From Tenacibaculum sp. MAR_2010_89 (GTDB lineage: Bacteria; Bacteroidota; Bacteroidia; Flavobacteriales; Flavobacteriaceae), in NCBI RefSeq assembly GCF_900105985.1, contig NZ_FNUB01000005.1:310001-374000 (forward strand): a stretch of DNA of 64,000 nt, in the 5' to 3' direction. The notes beneath the pieces are model-generated. The model was given only the letters and a program-made list of their open reading frames with translations. It ran no database searches and was not told the origin of the DNA. The position numbers were made by a program, and so were the translations under genes. The first letter of the stretch is position 1. Each line of letters opens with the position of its first letter. Positions 19,184-29,468 of the stretch are shown here, in pieces.

Positions 19184-21793
19184 CTATTTCTTTATTAACA
19201 TTCGTTTAATTTCATTTAACTTCATTAATGCTTCAATAGGAGTTAAGGTATCAATATTTGTAGTTACTATTTCTTCACGTAAATCTTCTAATAAAGGATC
19301 GTCTAACTGAAAAAAGCTTAATTGCATTTCTTCATTGTTAATATCTTTCAAAGTATCTTTTACCTCTTTATGTGCATGATTTTCTTCTAACTGTTTTAGA
19401 ATTTTATTTGCTCTTCGAATAACTGTTCCAGGCATTCCTGCTAGTTTTGCTACATGAATTCCAAAACTATGGTTACTACCTCCAGATACTAATTTTCTTA
19501 AAAAAATAATGCTATCTTTTAATTCTTTTACAGATACATTAAAGTTTTTAATTCTATCAAAAGTTGTAGTCATTTCATTAAGTTCGTGGTAGTGCGTAGC
19601 AAATAATGTTTTTGCTTTAGAGGGGTGTTCATGCAAATATTCAGCAATTGCCCAAGCAATTGAAATACCATCATAGGTAGAAGTTCCTCTACCAATTTCA
19701 TCTAACAATACTAAACTTCTTTCAGAAATATTATTCAAAATAGAAGCTGTTTCATTCATTTCTACCATAAAAGTAGATTCTCCCATTGATATATTATCAC
19801 TAGCACCTACTCTAGTAAATATTTTATCGACCAAACCTATACGTGCATTTTGGGCAGGTACATAACTTCCCATTTGAGCAAGTAAAACAATCAAAGCAGT
19901 TTGACGTAATATAGCTGATTTACCAGACATGTTTGGTCCTGTAATCATAATTACCTGTTGTTGATTTCTATTTAATACAACATCATTAGCAATATATTCT
20001 TCTCCTATTGGAAGTTGCTTTTCAATAACTGGGTGCCTTCCATTTTTAATTTCAATATCTGTACTTTTATCAACAATAGGACGAACATAATTATTATCAA
20101 TTGCAAGTGTTGCAAATGATAACAAACAATCAATTTGAGCTATTAATTGTGCATTATGTTGCACTGGTTGAACAAAACCAATGATATAATTAACAAGTTT
20201 TCCAAAAATTTCTGTTTCTAATGATTGTATTTTTTCTTCAGCTCCTAATATTTTAGCTTCATACTCTTTAAGTTCTTCAGTAATATAACGTTCAGCATTT
20301 ACTAACGTTTGTTTACGAATCCACTCTTCTGGAACTTTATCTTTATGTGTATTTCTAACTTCAATATAATAGCCAAAAACATTATTAAAAGCTATTTTTA
20401 AACTCGTAATTCCAGTTCGTTCCGTTTCACGTGCAAGCATTTCATCTAAATACTCTTTACCCGAATTTGATATATTACGTAACTCGTCTAATTCTTCAGA
20501 AACTCCATTGGCTATAGCGTTTCCTTTATTAATATTTACTGGAGCTTCTTCAAAAACAGTTATTGATATTTTATCAATAAGTTCTTTACAATCATTTAAC
20601 TGTTTTCCTATTAATTTTACCGATCCGTTTTTACTATTTTCAGCAGCTGTTTTTATAGGAATTATTGCTTTTAAAGAGTTTTTAAGTAAAATAACCTCTC
20701 TTGGTGATACTTTTCCTGTAGCTACTTTAGATATTAAACGCTCTATATCTGAAATTTGTTTTAACTGGTAAGTAACAGTCTCTAAAAACTCGTATGTATC
20801 AATTAAAAACTTTACTAATTCATGGCGTTGATTAATAGCATCTAATTCTTTTAAAGGAAGAGCTAACCAACGCTTTAACAGCCTTCCTCCCATAGGAGAA
20901 ATCGTTTTATCAATAATATTTAATAACGAAACAGAGTTTACTGAGTTACCACCGTGTAATTCTAAATTTCTAATAGTAAATCGATCCATCCAAACATAAT
21001 TATCTTCTGCAATTCTGCTTATAGATTGAATATGTTCTAATTTATTATGTTGTGTTTCTGAAAGATAATACATAGCTGCTCCTCCAGCTACAATACCATA
21101 TTCCAATTCATCAACACCAAAACCTTTCAAATTATTTACTTTAAAATGATTAGTTAACGTTTCAAAACCATAATCTTTCTGAAATACCCAATCTTCTATA
21201 TAAAAAGTATGAAATCTATTTGTAAATAATTCTAAAAAACGTTGTTTATACTGTTTTTGAACAAGTACTTCACTTGGTTCAAAATTTTGCAATAGTTTGT
21301 CAACATATTCTTCATTTCCTTGCGCTATTAAAAACTCTCCAGTAGAAACATCTAAAAAAGAAACTCCTATTAGTTTTTTTCCAAAATGAACAGATGCTAA
21401 AAAATTATTCGATTTTGATTGTAAAATATCATCATTTAAAGCAACACCAGGAGTTACTAATTCAGTAACACCTCGTTTTACAATCTTTTTTGTCATTTTT
21501 GGATCTTCTAACTGATCACAAATAGCAACACGTAAACCTGATTTTACTAATTTAGGTAAGTATGTATTTAATGAATGATGAGGAAAACCAGCCAAGGCTG
21601 TTTCACTTTCGCTTCCGGCTCCTCTTTTAGTTAATATAATGCCTAAAACTTCAGATGCTTTTACCGCATCTTCACCAAAGGTTTCATAAAAATCTCCCAC
21701 TCTAAATAACAACATTGCATCTGGATATTTAGATTTAATTCCATTATACTGTTGCATTAATGGTGTTACCTTTTTTGCCTTTGCTTTTGCCAA
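19184..21793 (-). CDS. mutS: DNA mismatch repair protein MutS
   Basis: Recognises mismatches and starts repair with MutL. The 869 residues have the full MutS plan. The mismatch-reading Phe-x-Glu is Phe35-Tyr36-Glu37 (VGDFYETF). The connector, core and clamp regions follow, then Walker [14 protein letters not shown] (about 614), [12 protein letters not shown] (about 691) and the ATHYHEL switch. The C-terminal end is rich in Leu and acidic residues as in dimer/tetramer regions. It ends 3 nt from the convergent GspG-like gene. Confidence 0.98.
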   Translation of the reverse strand: MAKAKAKKVTPLMQQYNGIKSKYPDAMLLFRVGDFYETFGEDAVKASEVLGIILTKRGAGSESETALAGFPHHSLNTYLPKLVKSGLRVAICDQLEDPKMTKKIVKRGVTELVTPGVALNDDILQSKSNNFLASVHFGKKLIGVSFLDVSTGEFLIAQGNEEYVDKLLQNFEPSEVLVQKQYKQRFLELFTNRFHTFYIEDWVFQKDYGFETLTNHFKVNNLKGFGVDELEYGIVAGGAAMYYLSETQHNKLEHIQSISRIAEDNYVWMDRFTIRNLELHGGNSVNSVSLLNIIDKTISPMGGRLLKRWLALPLKELDAINQRHELVKFLIDTYEFLETVTYQLKQISDIERLISKVATGKVSPREVILLKNSLKAIIPIKTAAENSKNGSVKLIGKQLNDCKELIDKISITVFEEAPVNINKGNAIANGVSEELDELRNISNSGKEYLDEMLARETERTGITSLKIAFNNVFGYYIEVRNTHKDKVPEEWIRKQTLVNAERYITEELKEYEAKILGAEEKIQSLETEIFGKLVNYIIGFVQPVQHNAQLIAQIDCLLSFATLAIDNNYVRPIVDKSTDIEIKNGRHPVIEKQLPIGEEYIANDVVLNRNQQQVIMITGPNMSGKSAILRQTALIVLLAQMGSYVPAQNARIGLVDKIFTRVGASDNISMGESTFMVEMNETASILNNISERSLVLLDEIGRGTSTYDGISIAWAIAEYLHEHPSKAKTLFATHYHELNEMTTTFDRIKNFNVSVKELKDSIIFLRKLVSGGSNHSFGIHVAKLAGMPGTVIRRANKILKQLEENHAHKEVKDTLKDINNEEMQLSFFQLDDPLLEDLREEIVTTNIDTLTPIEALMKLNEIKRMLIKK

Positions 21794-21906
21794 GTTTATG
21801 GATTTTTTCAGTTAGTTTTGCGAAGATAAAAAAAAGTGACTAGTTGTTGGTTTTTAGTAGTCTTTTTATACTAAAAACCTAGAATTTTTAATTAATATGA
21901 ACAGCA

Positions 21907-22440
21907 ATGAGAAAACTTAAAAACAACGAATTAGGTAGAATTAGTGTTGAAGAGTTTAAACAAACTTCAAAAACACCAATTCTAGTAGTTTTAGATAATA
22001 TTAGAAGCTTAAACAATGTAGGCTCAGTTTTTAGAACTTCTGATGCTTTTTTAATTGAAAAAATTTATTTGTGTGGTATTACAGCTACACCTCCTAACAA
22101 AGAAATTCACAAAACCGCTTTAGGTGCTACTGAATCGGTAGCTTGGGAACATATAGAAGACACCATAGAGTTAGTTAAGCGTTTAAAAAATGAAAACATA
22201 AAGGTTTTAAGTATTGAACAAGCAGAAAATAGTACAATGTTAGATACTTTTACTCCTGAAGACAACCAAAAATATGCTGTTGTATTTGGAAATGAAGTTA
22301 AAGGAGTACAACAAGAAGTAGTTTCTATTTCTGATACCTGTATTGAAATACCTCAACTAGGAACCAAACACTCTTTAAATATATCTGTTAGTTGCGGTGT
22401 AGTTTTATGGGATTTATTTACTAAGACTAAAAAAAAGTAA
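21907..22440 (+). CDS. SpoU/TrmH family RNA 2'-O-methyltransferase
   Basis: A 177-residue SPOUT enzyme with the three SpoU motifs: NVGSVFRTSDAF (about 37-48), VVFGNEVKGV (about 118-127) and LNISVSCGVVLWDLF (about 156-170), which form the knotted SAM site. It lacks the extra RNA-binding domain found in RlmB-like members and resembles the small tRNA-type TrmH. The target nucleoside cannot be read from sequence. It is divergent from mutS and ends 2 nt from the convergent MFS gene. Confidence 0.92.
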   Translation: MRKLKNNELGRISVEEFKQTSKTPILVVLDNIRSLNNVGSVFRTSDAFLIEKIYLCGITATPPNKEIHKTALGATESVAWEHIEDTIELVKRLKNENIKVLSIEQAENSTMLDTFTPEDNQKYAVVFGNEVKGVQQEVVSISDTCIEIPQLGTKHSLNISVSCGVVLWDLFTKTKKK

Positions 22441-22442
22441 TT

Positions 22443-23714
22443 TTAACTTTCATCTTTTTCATGTTCTTCAAGATCTTTGGTTAGATCTAATTTGCGAAGT
22501 GTTGGATTTAAAATACCAGTAGAAACTACGGTAATTAATGTCATTGTTCCTCCAAAAACAACTGCAGTTACAGTCCCCATTAATTTAGCCGTTAAACCAC
22601 TTTCTAAAGCTCCTAATTCATTTGATGATCCAACAAACATAGAATTTACTGAAGATACTCTACCTCTCATATGATCAGGTGTTTTTAACTGTAAAATGGT
22701 TTGTCTAATAACCATAGATATTCCGTCAGTAACTCCACTAAAAAATAAAGCTACTAGAGAAATATAAAATGACGTTGATAATCCGAAAACAATAATACAA
22801 AGTCCGAAACCAAATATTGCACTTAATAACTTCATACCAGCATTTTTACTAATGGGTATATAAGCAGTAATTAACATGGTTAAGAACGCTCCTATTGCTG
22901 GAGCTGCTCGTAAAGCGCCAAAACCTTTGGCACCTACTTCTAAAATATCTTGTGCAAATATTGGTAATAAAGCAATTGCTCCACCAAAAAGAACAGAAAT
23001 CATATCTAACGTAATTGCACCTAAAATAGCTTTTGTTTTAAAAACAAAAGAAATTCCTTCTCCTAAACTTTTTCTTATAGGTTCTCCCTTTTTAGGGTTC
23101 ATAATAGGTTTTCTTTTAATAAAAAACACCATAAAAAAAGAAAATAACACCAATCCGAATACAATACATAATGAAAGGTTTACACCTAAAAGGTGAATAG
23201 AATACCCTGCAAAAGCTGGTCCTAAAACACTTGCTATTTGCCATGTTGTACTACTCCAAGTAGCTGCATTAGGATATAATTTTTTAGGAACTATTAAAGC
23301 TATTAATGAAAAAATAGTTGGTCCAAAAAATGAACGTAAAAAACCACCAAAAAAAACTAATGCGTATATAGAATATAAAACGGTGTTAGAACTCCATCCT
23401 TCTACAAAATTAGGGTCTGTTAAAAAGTATAACCCTAAACTAATTAAAGAAAACAAGCCTATACACAATGCTAATAAATTTCGCTTCTCTTTTTGATCAA
23501 CAATATGCCCAGCAAATAAAGCCATAAAAAAAGCTGGTAAAAACTCAAAAGCACCTATTAAACCTAAGCTCCAAGGATCTTTAGTTAATGAATAAACCTG
23601 CCATTCTATAATAATAAATTGCATGGACCATGCAAAAACTAATGCAAATCGTACTAAAAGAAAAATATTAAACTCTTTAATTCTTAACGAAGCATAGGGG
23701 TCTTTCTTTGACAT
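22443..23714 (-). CDS. MFS transporter
   Basis: A 423-residue major facilitator protein with about twelve helices. It carries the loop 2-3 signature GHIVDQKEKRNLL (about 69-81), a variant of G-x-x-x-D-R-x-G-R-R, and a DHMRGRVSSVNSMF stretch (about 349) typical of the enterobactin exporter/EntS-like group. It is likely an exporter of a small molecule; the substrate is not inferable. The gene begins 10 nt after the ACT-like gene, so the two form an operon. Confidence 0.9.
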   Translation of the reverse strand: MSKKDPYASLRIKEFNIFLLVRFALVFAWSMQFIIIEWQVYSLTKDPWSLGLIGAFEFLPAFFMALFAGHIVDQKEKRNLLALCIGLFSLISLGLYFLTDPNFVEGWSSNTVLYSIYALVFFGGFLRSFFGPTIFSLIALIVPKKLYPNAATWSSTTWQIASVLGPAFAGYSIHLLGVNLSLCIVFGLVLFSFFMVFFIKRKPIMNPKKGEPIRKSLGEGISFVFKTKAILGAITLDMISVLFGGAIALLPIFAQDILEVGAKGFGALRAAPAIGAFLTMLITAYIPISKNAGMKLLSAIFGFGLCIIVFGLSTSFYISLVALFFSGVTDGISMVIRQTILQLKTPDHMRGRVSSVNSMFVGSSNELGALESGLTAKLMGTVTAVVFGGTMTLITVVSTGILNPTLRKLDLTKDLEEHEKDES

Positions 23715-23724
23715 TCTTTCTATT

Positions 23725-24384
23725 CTAATTCAATTTTAAGTCCATTAAAATGGCAAAAGTTTCATTAACATCTTCTTCTTTAACTACAACGGTCATTTCG
23801 TGGGTAGTTGATATTACCTCTTGCACAGCTATATTAGCCCAAGCAAATTGCTTTAATATAAAATAATAAACACCTGATTGTTCTAAATTTTCTTTTGGAA
23901 GTTTAATTGTTATTGAAGCTAAATCATTAACACTGTTAATTAATATTTCGCTTTTAAAGATATCTTCAACAAAAGGTTGTAAATTTTTACTAGTAACAAT
24001 ATTAGTTTCAAAAATTCCTTGAGAAACGGTTAAAAAGTAATCATTACTATCAGCAGATTTACTTAAAATCTTTGCTATTTCTTTTAGTAAAGAAGTAGTA
24101 TTTTTAAAAGTAAAATCACACAAATCAGAACGAACTATAACATCTCCTAAATCTAATGCTAGTTTTTTAATATTTTTTCTAATACGTAATTCGTTTACTG
24201 GAGATAACCTATTAATAGCCATCATTACAGCACCTACTTTTATTTCTTTTTTAAGTAACTTAGAAACATCAGGTAATATTTCTCTAGCTAGTGATGATAC
24301 GTTAATTAACTTTTCATTTAAAGCCTCTTCTATAAAGGGAGTTTTTCTGATAGTAATTTCAACAGCTTCTTGAATTGTTTTCAT
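23725..24384 (-). CDS. ACT-domain-like protein of unknown function
   Basis: This 219-residue cytoplasmic protein has an N-terminal helical region (about 1-80, resembling a small winged-helix-like segment) and a C-terminal part with repeated beta-alpha-beta wording (SVNDLASITIKLPKE at about 150; VYYFILKQFAWANIAVQEVISTTHEMTVVVKEEDVN at 172-207). That part reads like the ACT ligand-binding domains of aspartate kinases. Homologues in Bacteroidota are often labelled aspartate kinase, but no kinase domain is present. It is in an operon with the MFS transporter and may sense an amino acid; that is inference. Confidence 0.6.
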   Translation of the reverse strand: MKTIQEAVEITIRKTPFIEEALNEKLINVSSLAREILPDVSKLLKKEIKVGAVMMAINRLSPVNELRIRKNIKKLALDLGDVIVRSDLCDFTFKNTTSLLKEIAKILSKSADSNDYFLTVSQGIFETNIVTSKNLQPFVEDIFKSEILINSVNDLASITIKLPKENLEQSGVYYFILKQFAWANIAVQEVISTTHEMTVVVKEEDVNETFAILMDLKLN

Positions 24385-24607
24385 TTTTGTTAAATTTTAA
24401 ACTAAAAGTAATAAAAATTATTTAAAGTGTAAAAATATACTTTTTATCCTAAAGTAAGATTTTTTATAAAAAAATTTGTAAATCAGATTTTTAGCCTAAA
24501 TTTGTCGCTATTGTATTTCTATACAAAACCACACACAACTCAATTATAGAAGCGATTGATGAGACTTCTTATTTATAAGAAGAGGTTATTTGTACAAATG
24601 CAAACAA

Positions 24608-25603
24608 CTAATCTAATCTATTTGTTAACTTTTTAAACTCATCTTTCGCTTCTTTCTTGTCATACAAAACATTATAAACTGCATCGATTATAGGTGTTTT
24701 AGCCCCATTATCTTTCTTAATGTTATATGCACTTTTAGCTGCATAATATCCTTCAGCAACCATACTCATTTCTAACATTGCTGATTTAACAGTATATCCT
24801 TTACCTATCATATTTCCAAACATTCTATTTCTACTAAATACAGAATATCCTGTAACTAATAAATCTCCTAAGTAAGCAGAGTTATTAATATTACGTTTCA
24901 TTTTATGTACTTTCTTAATAAAACGTTTCATTTCACGTATAGCATTGCTCATTAATACTGATTGGAAGTTATCTCCATATCCTAATCCGTGAGCTATTCC
25001 AGCTGCAATAGCATAAATATTTTTAAGCATTGCCGCATATTCGGTACCAATAATATCATCTGAAATTTTAATTTTTATGTAACGTCCTGCAATAAAATTG
25101 CTTAAATCTTTAGCTTTCTCTTGGTCTTGACAAGCTAATGTTAAGTATGATAAACGCTCCATAGCAACTTCTTCTGCATGGCAAGGCCCAGTTATAACTC
25201 CTATATTTTCAAACGGAATAGCATGTTTTTCATGAAAATGTTCACCAACTATAAGGCCAGATTCGGGAACGATTCCTTTAATGGCAGAAAAAATAACTTT
25301 ATTTTCTAAAGATGTTGTTAGTTTATCTAATTCTGTTTTTAAAAAAGCTGAAGGAATAGCAAAAATTAAAATATCATAATTATCAACTATAACGTTCATA
25401 TCATCTGATAAATCTAATTGTTCTGGATGTAACTCTGCTGAACTTAAATAACTAGGGTTATGCTTATTACGTTTAATATGTTCAATTGCATATACACTTC
25501 GCATATACCAACCTATGGTTTCTAAATTTTCAGAAAGCATTTTTATAATAGCTGTTGCCCAACTTCCGCCTCCTAAAACGGCTATCCTTTTAGTGTCTTT
25601 CAT
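24608..25603 (-). CDS. gpsA: Glycerol-3-phosphate dehydrogenase [NAD(P)+]
   Basis: Reduces dihydroxyacetone phosphate to sn-glycerol 3-phosphate for phospholipid synthesis. The 331 residues show the nucleotide loop GGGSWATAI (about 11-19), GPCHAEEVAMER (about 138, the substrate-binding region) and the catalytic-Lys segment EYAAMLKNIYAIAAGIAHGLGYGDN (about 188-212, Lys near 194). The start fits the family N-terminus KRIAVLGGGSWA. Confidence 0.96.
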   Translation of the reverse strand: MKDTKRIAVLGGGSWATAIIKMLSENLETIGWYMRSVYAIEHIKRNKHNPSYLSSAELHPEQLDLSDDMNVIVDNYDILIFAIPSAFLKTELDKLTTSLENKVIFSAIKGIVPESGLIVGEHFHEKHAIPFENIGVITGPCHAEEVAMERLSYLTLACQDQEKAKDLSNFIAGRYIKIKISDDIIGTEYAAMLKNIYAIAAGIAHGLGYGDNFQSVLMSNAIREMKRFIKKVHKMKRNINNSAYLGDLLVTGYSVFSRNRMFGNMIGKGYTVKSAMLEMSMVAEGYYAAKSAYNIKKDNGAKTPIIDAVYNVLYDKKEAKDEFKKLTNRLD

Positions 25604-25698
25604 AAAGTAGTTTGTTTAATAATGCGAAATTAATAAATATAGAAACTACTATCTAAAACTTAAGGTTATTATATTTGAACTTGAAAAAATAAAAGCAG

Positions 25699-26130
25699 AT
25701 GAACGTACAAATTATTAACAAATCAAAACACCAAATTCCAGCATATGAAACAGAAGGTTCTGCAGGGATGGACCTACGTGCTAATATTGAAGAAGCAATA
25801 ACATTAAAGCCTTTAGAAAGAGTAATCGTAAAAACTGGTTTATTTATTGCTTTACCTGTTGGTTTTGAAGCTCAAGTTAGACCAAGAAGTGGATTGGCTG
25901 CAAAAAAAGGAGTTACTGTTTTAAATGCTCCTGGAACTGTTGATGCAGATTATAGAGGAGAAATTGGAGTTATTTTAGTAAATCTTTCTAATGAAAATTT
26001 TGTTATAAATGATGGTGAACGTATTGCTCAATTGGTAATAGCAAAACATGAACGTATTAACTGGAAAGAAGTAACTGTTCTTGACGAAACTGAACGTGGT
26101 GCTGGTGGTTTTGGAAGCACTGGTGTTTAA
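25699..26130 (+). CDS. dut: Deoxyuridine triphosphatase (dUTPase)
   Basis: Hydrolyses dUTP to dUMP, keeping uracil out of DNA and feeding dTMP synthesis. The 143-residue trimeric-type enzyme has all five motifs: AGMDLRAN (23-30), [11 protein letters not shown] (about 62), [17 protein letters not shown] (about 79), GERIAQLVI and the C-terminal [18 protein letters not shown] (25670-25677) is a likely -7 box 21 nt upstream. Its TAA overlaps the stop of the convergent acetyltransferase gene. Confidence 0.97.
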   Translation: MNVQIINKSKHQIPAYETEGSAGMDLRANIEEAITLKPLERVIVKTGLFIALPVGFEAQVRPRSGLAAKKGVTVLNAPGTVDADYRGEIGVILVNLSNENFVINDGERIAQLVIAKHERINWKEVTVLDETERGAGGFGSTGV

Positions 26131-26663
26131 ATTAATTTATACACCTGACTCATTTTTCTAACCTCATCATGTAATAAGTCAAAATCTAAAAAACAATGTG
26201 AATGATATTGGTATCCCTTTTTTTTGTAGAACTCAAAAGCTTGCGGTTGCTCATCCATAGCATCTAACCATATTAATTCATATTGTTTTTTTATTGCTTC
26301 TTCTTCTAACCAATTTAATAAACTTTTACCAACTCCTTTTCCTTGTGTTTTTGAATGTAGATAAACCCTATGAAGTTTTACAGACTTCTTATTTTCTAAA
26401 CCTTCTAATTCACTATTCCAAATAATTCTAAAATTACCTATAATTTCTCCTTTGTAAATTACAAAATAATAATCTGTGTTTTCTTGTAATAGTTCTTTTA
26501 AAATGTTCTTTTCAGAATATTGACTCTGCACATACCATTCTCCCCCATCTTTCCAAAAATGACTATAAGCTGCTGGGTAAATTTCCTTCATTAAATTAAA
26601 AAGAGATTCAGAATCTGAATTCAAAATCTCTTTTAATTGTATGTCTTCTGATATATGAATCAT
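26127..26663 (-). CDS. GNAT family N-acetyltransferase
   Basis: A 178-residue acetyltransferase. The acetyl-CoA pyrophosphate loop is [23 protein letters not shown] ([16 protein letters not shown], about 101-116), preceded by VKLHRVYL and followed by [23 protein letters not shown] (about 134), the usual motif B. The acceptor substrate is unknown. It is convergent with dut, sharing four end bases. Confidence 0.9.
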   Translation of the reverse strand: MIHISEDIQLKEILNSDSESLFNLMKEIYPAAYSHFWKDGGEWYVQSQYSEKNILKELLQENTDYYFVIYKGEIIGNFRIIWNSELEGLENKKSVKLHRVYLHSKTQGKGVGKSLLNWLEEEAIKKQYELIWLDAMDEQPQAFEFYKKKGYQYHSHCFLDFDLLHDEVRKMSQVYKLI

Positions 26664-26773
26664 TCGTTTTTTAATACGAATTTACTTATAATTATAGTAT
26701 AATTATTTATTGGTTTAGATTTATACTAAATCATTTTTTTATTTAATTTTTATAACAAAAAACTATTCGAAAA

Positions 26774-28465
26774 CTACTTTTTATAAATTTCTTTCCCATT
26801 AAATACTGTCATAATAACTTTAGTTGTTTTAATTTGATTTGAAGATATTGTGAAAATGTTTTTGTCTAAAACAACAAAATCTGCTAGTTTACCTACTTTT
26901 AAAGACCCAACTTTATCTTCTTGACGCATTACATAAGCTCCATTAATTGTATATGCTTTTATTGCTTCTTTTAATGATATATTTTGTGGTACTCTTGTAA
27001 CTGCATTCTGAATTCCAACAAATGGATTTAATGTGCTTACATTCCAATCACTGCTCAAAGTTAATCTTGCTCCAGCTTCTTTTAATAATTTTATAGGTAC
27101 TTGATTATTGGCTAATGTACTTCCTAATAAATGATTGTTTTCATGCCAGTATTGAGGCTGAGTAAAATCTCCAGTAACCTGAGCATCAGCTGTTACATTT
27201 AATCTTTTAAACCTACTTAAATCAGAAATATCAACCATTTCTACATGAGTTAATCTATGCCTTCCAATAGTAGTACCTTTCTTTTCAATTGCATTGAGTG
27301 CTTCATGAACACCTCTATTACCTATTGCATGAATGTGAAAATCAAATCCTACTGATTCTAATTCTTGAATATATTTTCCAATTCTTTCTTCTGTAAAATA
27401 ATTCAACCCATTATTAGTTGATAAACCAAAGAAATCTTCTTTATAATTCGAATGTAATGCAGCGGTTGTATTATGAGTAATACCATCTGAATACAATTTG
27501 ATTTGGTTAATTTTTAATAAACTGTTTTCATCATTAGAAAATAATGCTTTTAATGAAGCAATTTGATCTTTATCTTTTTCTGTTGGATATGCCCATAAAC
27601 CTAAATTAAATCGAGCTGTTAGTTTACCATCAGTAGCTAAATTTTCCCAAGTTTTATGTTGCTTTCTTTTCCAATATGTTCTTGCATCAGAAACCGAAGT
27701 AATACCATTTTTTGCTAATTCAGGAAGTACATAAGAAACCATTCCATCATATTCTCCATTAGGGTTATTAACTGCTTTTATGGCTTGTTGAAAAACTACA
27801 TCTCCTGCATTATCAATTAAAATACCATTTAACTTCCCATTATCTTTCATTATAATTCCTCCTTGAGGGCTAGGGCTAATATTAGTAATTCCTGCTAGTT
27901 CTAATGCTTTTGAATTTAACCACATAGAGTGAGAGGTTTGTTCCATTATAATTACAGGTCTATCAGAAATAGCTTCATTTATAATAGTTAATGGGTTTCT
28001 TTTTGCATCTAATAATGTATTAATTGAGTGTCCAAATCCTATTAACCATTTAACGTTTGGATTTTTTTTTGATGCTTTTTTTATTTCTGAAATATAATTT
28101 TCTGCATTTGTTTCATTTTCATTTAACACAAAAGAAGTTGTTGTAGACCCTACTTCCATAGGATGCATATGAACATCATGAAAGCCAGGCAATACTAATT
28201 TTCCTTTTAAGTCTATTTTTTCAACATTCTTATCGGCTTTTAATGCTGCTTCTTTATTTGTTCCTATAAAAACTATTTTGTTTTTTTCAATAAGCATTGC
28301 TTCAGCCCAAGGTTTTGCATCATTAACTGTATATATTTTAGCATTAAAATATAGCTTTTGAATTGATACTTGTTGAGTGTTCATTTTTATCTCTTCTTTT
28401 TTAGTACATGACTTAGAAGTAAATAAAAAGCTAAATAATATAATTATAATTTTCATTTGTTTCAT
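26774..28465 (-). CDS. Amidohydrolase family protein (YtcJ-like), probable lipoprotein
   Basis: A 563-residue metal-dependent hydrolase of the amidohydrolase_3/YtcJ branch. It has the metal-binding HDVHMHP (about 96-102) after LVLPGF, a DFHIHAIGNRGV His pair (about 373-384), THVEM, and the late Asp in SSDWNVSTLNPF (about 476). The N-terminus IIILFSFLFTSKSC ends in a Cys with a poor lipobox, yet a lipoprotein is likely given the following CTKKEE. It starts 19 nt after an AraC-GyrI gene on the same strand, so the regulator probably controls it. The substrate is unknown. Confidence 0.88.
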   Translation of the reverse strand: MKQMKIIIILFSFLFTSKSCTKKEEIKMNTQQVSIQKLYFNAKIYTVNDAKPWAEAMLIEKNKIVFIGTNKEAALKADKNVEKIDLKGKLVLPGFHDVHMHPMEVGSTTTSFVLNENETNAENYISEIKKASKKNPNVKWLIGFGHSINTLLDAKRNPLTIINEAISDRPVIIMEQTSHSMWLNSKALELAGITNISPSPQGGIIMKDNGKLNGILIDNAGDVVFQQAIKAVNNPNGEYDGMVSYVLPELAKNGITSVSDARTYWKRKQHKTWENLATDGKLTARFNLGLWAYPTEKDKDQIASLKALFSNDENSLLKINQIKLYSDGITHNTTAALHSNYKEDFFGLSTNNGLNYFTEERIGKYIQELESVGFDFHIHAIGNRGVHEALNAIEKKGTTIGRHRLTHVEMVDISDLSRFKRLNVTADAQVTGDFTQPQYWHENNHLLGSTLANNQVPIKLLKEAGARLTLSSDWNVSTLNPFVGIQNAVTRVPQNISLKEAIKAYTINGAYVMRQEDKVGSLKVGKLADFVVLDKNIFTISSNQIKTTKVIMTVFNGKEIYKK

Positions 28466-28484
28466 GTTGTAGGCTAATTATAAA

Positions 28485-29345
28485 TCAGCCTTTTTTTAAA
28501 GGTATATAAATTTCTGTTTCAAATTCACTCTCATTATTTGTATTTCCTTCATGTTTCGTATACTTTTCAATAAAAGGTTTTTCTGAAACTTCAAGGTCTG
28601 TTGTAAATAACCATCTAGAGAAAATTTTATCATACGTTTTAGAAATACTTTGATACGTTCCTATATGTTTAAATACTGCATAACATTGCTCAGGAATAGT
28701 TTTCACCTTAAACTTTTTTGGAGGTGTTTCAATAGAATCAATTACAATACAAGCATCATAATCATAATTAATTATTTCAGATATTATAGGTTCATCCCAT
28801 ATAATTCCAAAAAATTCTGCTGTATTAACATCTATTTTAAGTTTAGAAGCGTCTTCTAAAAACTTTTCCCAAGCTCTATCTAATTTCGTACTATAATAAT
28901 CGCCTTTAAAAGTAGTATATACTACTTTTTGAGCAGGTAAAACAGTAATTCTTTCTTCAAAAAAAGGCATGGTTTTTATGTTATTTTTGTTCTTCTTTTG
29001 AAATAATTCTTCTTTTTTATTTCTATACTTTGCTGGTGAAATTCCAAAGTGTTTTTTAAACGATTTACTAAATGTTTGTACATCTGAATATCCTATTTCT
29101 TCAGCTATTAACTTAATTTCTTTTAAAGAATATACTAACATCTTTGCTCCGTTTTCCACCTTTATTCTTGTAACATAAGCTCCTATAGTTTCATTATAGT
29201 ATGCTTTAAATACACGCTGAAGATTCCTATATGAAAAACTCGAAAACTCTTCAAGTTCTTGAATAGAAATTTTCTCATTGTATTTAGATCGTAAATAAGA
29301 AACAACTTGTTGCAACCGGTTTTTATAGAATTCTTTTGTTTCCAC
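28485..29345 (-). CDS. AraC family regulator with GyrI-like effector domain (second copy type)
   Basis: A 286-residue paralogue of the regulator at 11266, with the same layout. The AraC DNA-binding domain (about 1-110) includes EIKLIAEEIGYSDVQTFSKS and FGISPAKYRNK. The GyrI-like domain (about 125-286) has ITVLPAQKVVYTTFKGDY and the closing TEIYIPLKKG. The start is GTG (29345), 4 nt after a TACATTTG box, so probably leaderless. It forms a two-gene operon with the downstream amidohydrolase. The ligand may be the amidohydrolase substrate or product; that is inference. Confidence 0.9.
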   Translation of the reverse strand: METKEFYKNRLQQVVSYLRSKYNEKISIQELEEFSSFSYRNLQRVFKAYYNETIGAYVTRIKVENGAKMLVYSLKEIKLIAEEIGYSDVQTFSKSFKKHFGISPAKYRNKKEELFQKKNKNNIKTMPFFEERITVLPAQKVVYTTFKGDYYSTKLDRAWEKFLEDASKLKIDVNTAEFFGIIWDEPIISEIINYDYDACIVIDSIETPPKKFKVKTIPEQCYAVFKHIGTYQSISKTYDKIFSRWLFTTDLEVSEKPFIEKYTKHEGNTNNESEFETEIYIPLKKG

Positions 29346-29349
29346 AATG

Positions 29350-29357
29350 CAAATGTA
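29350..29357 (-). promoter_or_regulatory. -7 box of the second AraC-GyrI gene
   Basis: On the minus strand this reads TACATTTG (TAnnTTTG), ending 4 nt before the GTG start. It is the same geometry as at the first AraC gene, and it supports the GTG start. Confidence 0.5.
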
Positions 29358-29408
29358 TACTAGGATTACTGTTTTACTTTTGTTTTAAATTGACAACCTT
29401 TAAAATAC

Positions 29409-29441
29409 AAAAAAAGCGATTGAAATATCAATCACTTTTTT
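29409..29441 (-). terminator. Terminator after the CotH/lamin-tail gene
   Basis: The stem GATTGA/TCAATC has a 4-nt loop, extended by AAAAAGC/ACTTTTT with one mismatch. The T run is on the minus strand. Confidence 0.75.
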
Positions 29442-29468
29442 AAATTAGTATAAACAATAAATTATAGC

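Noticed and set aside
23725..24384. Aspartate kinase
   Set aside because: Only ACT-like wording is seen; no kinase domain is present.
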